From Diplolepis rosae (lineage: Eukaryota > Arthropoda > Insecta > Hymenoptera > Diplolepididae): DNA of 64,000 bases. Shown piece by piece: positions 63,085-64,000 of the stretch. The stretch is from positions 119,200-183,199 of the forward strand of contig JAPYXD010000592.1 of the NCBI GenBank assembly GCA_030998225.1. The letters are read 5' to 3'. How positions within the stretch are numbered: position 1 is the stretch's first letter; each line of letters opens with the position of its first letter. Made by a program: the position numbers and the translations under genes. Below the pieces are notes generated by a model. That model worked only from the letters and a program-made list of their open reading frames with translations. It did not search any database and was not told the origin of the DNA.

Positions 63085-64000
63085 ATCTGTCAGATCTTTT
63101 TTCTTATTCGAACACTAACTCTTTCAAAAACAAATTCTTTTGCAATTGCAAAGACTCCGATTCTCGAAATCATGCACCAGATTATTAAAACAATACTTTA
63201 CAGAAATTTTTATCATATTTATACATTAATAATTATAAAAACAACTTAAAATACTATTTTAATGAGCAAGTTGTTCAGGATCATTAACCAGGTCGCATAA
63301 ATAATAATCTGTGGGATCTTTTTTCTTATTCGAACACTAACTCTTTCAAAAACAAATTCTTTTGCAGTTTCAAAGACTCCGATTCTCAAAATCATGCACC
63401 AGATTATTAAAACAATACTTTACAGAAATTTTTTTATATTTATACATTAATAGTTATAAAGACAACTTAAAATACTATTTTAATGAGCACGTTGTTCAGG
63501 ATCATGCACCAGGTCGCATAAATAATAATCTGTCGGATCTTTTTTCTTATTCGAACACTAACTCTTTCAAAAACAAATTCTTTTGCAGTTTCAAACACTC
63601 CGATTCTCAAAATCATGCACCAGATTATTAAAACAATACTTTACAGAAATTTTTTTATATTTATAAATTAATAGTTATAAAGACAACTTAAAATACTATT
63701 TTAATGAGCACGTTGTTCAGGATCATGCACCAGGTCGCATAAATAATAATCTGTCGGATCTTTTTTCTTATTCGAACACTAACTCTTTCAAAAACAAATT
63801 CTTTTGCAGTTTCAAACACTCCGATTCTCAAAATCATGCACCAGATTATTAAAACAATACTTTACAGAAATTTTTTTATATTTATAAATTAATAGTTATA
63901 AAGACAACTTAAAATACTATTTTAATGAGCACGTTGTTCAGGATCATGCACCAGGTCGCATAAATAATAATCTGTCTGATCTTTTTTCTTATTCGAACAC

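Larger units (their letters stand above)
1..64000 (+). repeat. Satellite DNA array, about 221-bp monomer, about 290 copies
   Basis: The whole window is a head-to-tail tandem array. The landmark GTTGTTCAGG recurs about every 221 bp from 163 to the end, for example at 12168, 13715 and 15262, with 7 monomers between each. All copies have the same orientation and I saw no inverted monomer. The start and end are both inside the array, so its true size is unknown. Composition is about 71-72% A+T, with more C than G on this strand (39 against 24 in the monomer I counted). No unique DNA, transposon, tRNA or rRNA is visible. Satellites of this kind commonly form centromeric or pericentromeric heterochromatin; that role is inference here. 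I do not recognise the family or the species. Confidence 0.97.
62466..64000 (+). repeat. Run R9 with two internal deletions; continues past the right edge
   Basis: F-type monomers surround a displaced piece of M-module sequence at about 62787-62990 (GATTTGAGCCCTCG, TTTGCCACGTTGTTCTGG). Two deletion junctions, at 62787-62790 and about 63082-63084, are described separately. From 63350 to the end the monomers are regular F-type, so the array continues beyond 64000. Confidence 0.85.

Noticed and set aside
1..64000. CRISPR-like array because of regular repeats
   Set aside because: There are no short repeats with unique spacers. The entire 221-bp unit is repeated and no cas genes are present.
1..64000. 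Transposon or retroelement fragments within the array
   Set aside because: All sequence I inspected can be assigned to the monomer or its deleted forms. No terminal repeats, reverse transcriptase or transposase motifs were seen.

Overview
This 64-kb window is one uninterrupted block of eukaryotic satellite DNA. I find no gene, RNA gene, transposon or unique sequence in it. A roughly 221-bp, AT-rich monomer (about 28.5% G+C in an amplified copy I counted) is repeated head to tail, all in one orientation, about 290 times. Both window edges lie inside the array. The organism cannot be named from this sequence. A homogeneous array of this size with higher-order structure is typical of centromeric or pericentromeric heterochromatin in animals or plants. 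CpG is not depleted (5 per monomer, about 4.2 expected), which leans weakly towards a lightly methylated genome such as many invertebrates. The long stop-free stretches in the monomer are by-products of its composition: the main one has no ATG, and the frame changes every 221 bp.

Layout. (1) 1-11282: diverged monomers in a complex higher-order repeat (HOR). Copies A1-A4 start at 163, 2171, 5502 and 9055. Each holds the same truncated 133-bp unit followed by a lone half-length unit (107-109 bp). The copies differ by whole inserted or lost monomers. (2) 11283-22994: 53 nearly identical monomers. Variant monomers mark a hidden HOR with an exact 1547-bp period (7 x 221) for three copies, then about 1105 bp (5 x 221) for three more. 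(3) 22995-64000: nine copies (M1-M9) of a diverged module of up to about 11 monomers, separated by runs of amplified-type monomers. Most module spacings are near-whole multiples of 221: 34, 30, 34, 22, 20, 7 and 17 monomers. The last interval (M8-M9) is broken by deletions.

How the array seems to have evolved. The monomer is itself an old dimer: two 110/111-bp halves can be aligned, most clearly in the diverged monomers of the modules. The amplified monomer type looks derived, and has lost a 7-bp dyad that the diverged monomers keep. Unequal exchange in whole monomers explains most copy differences. Patchy variant sharing among M1-M9 suggests gene conversion as well. Two short mutation clusters (45151-45239 and 56317-56497) and several small deletions after 60.9 kb stand apart and may be real or assembly errors.
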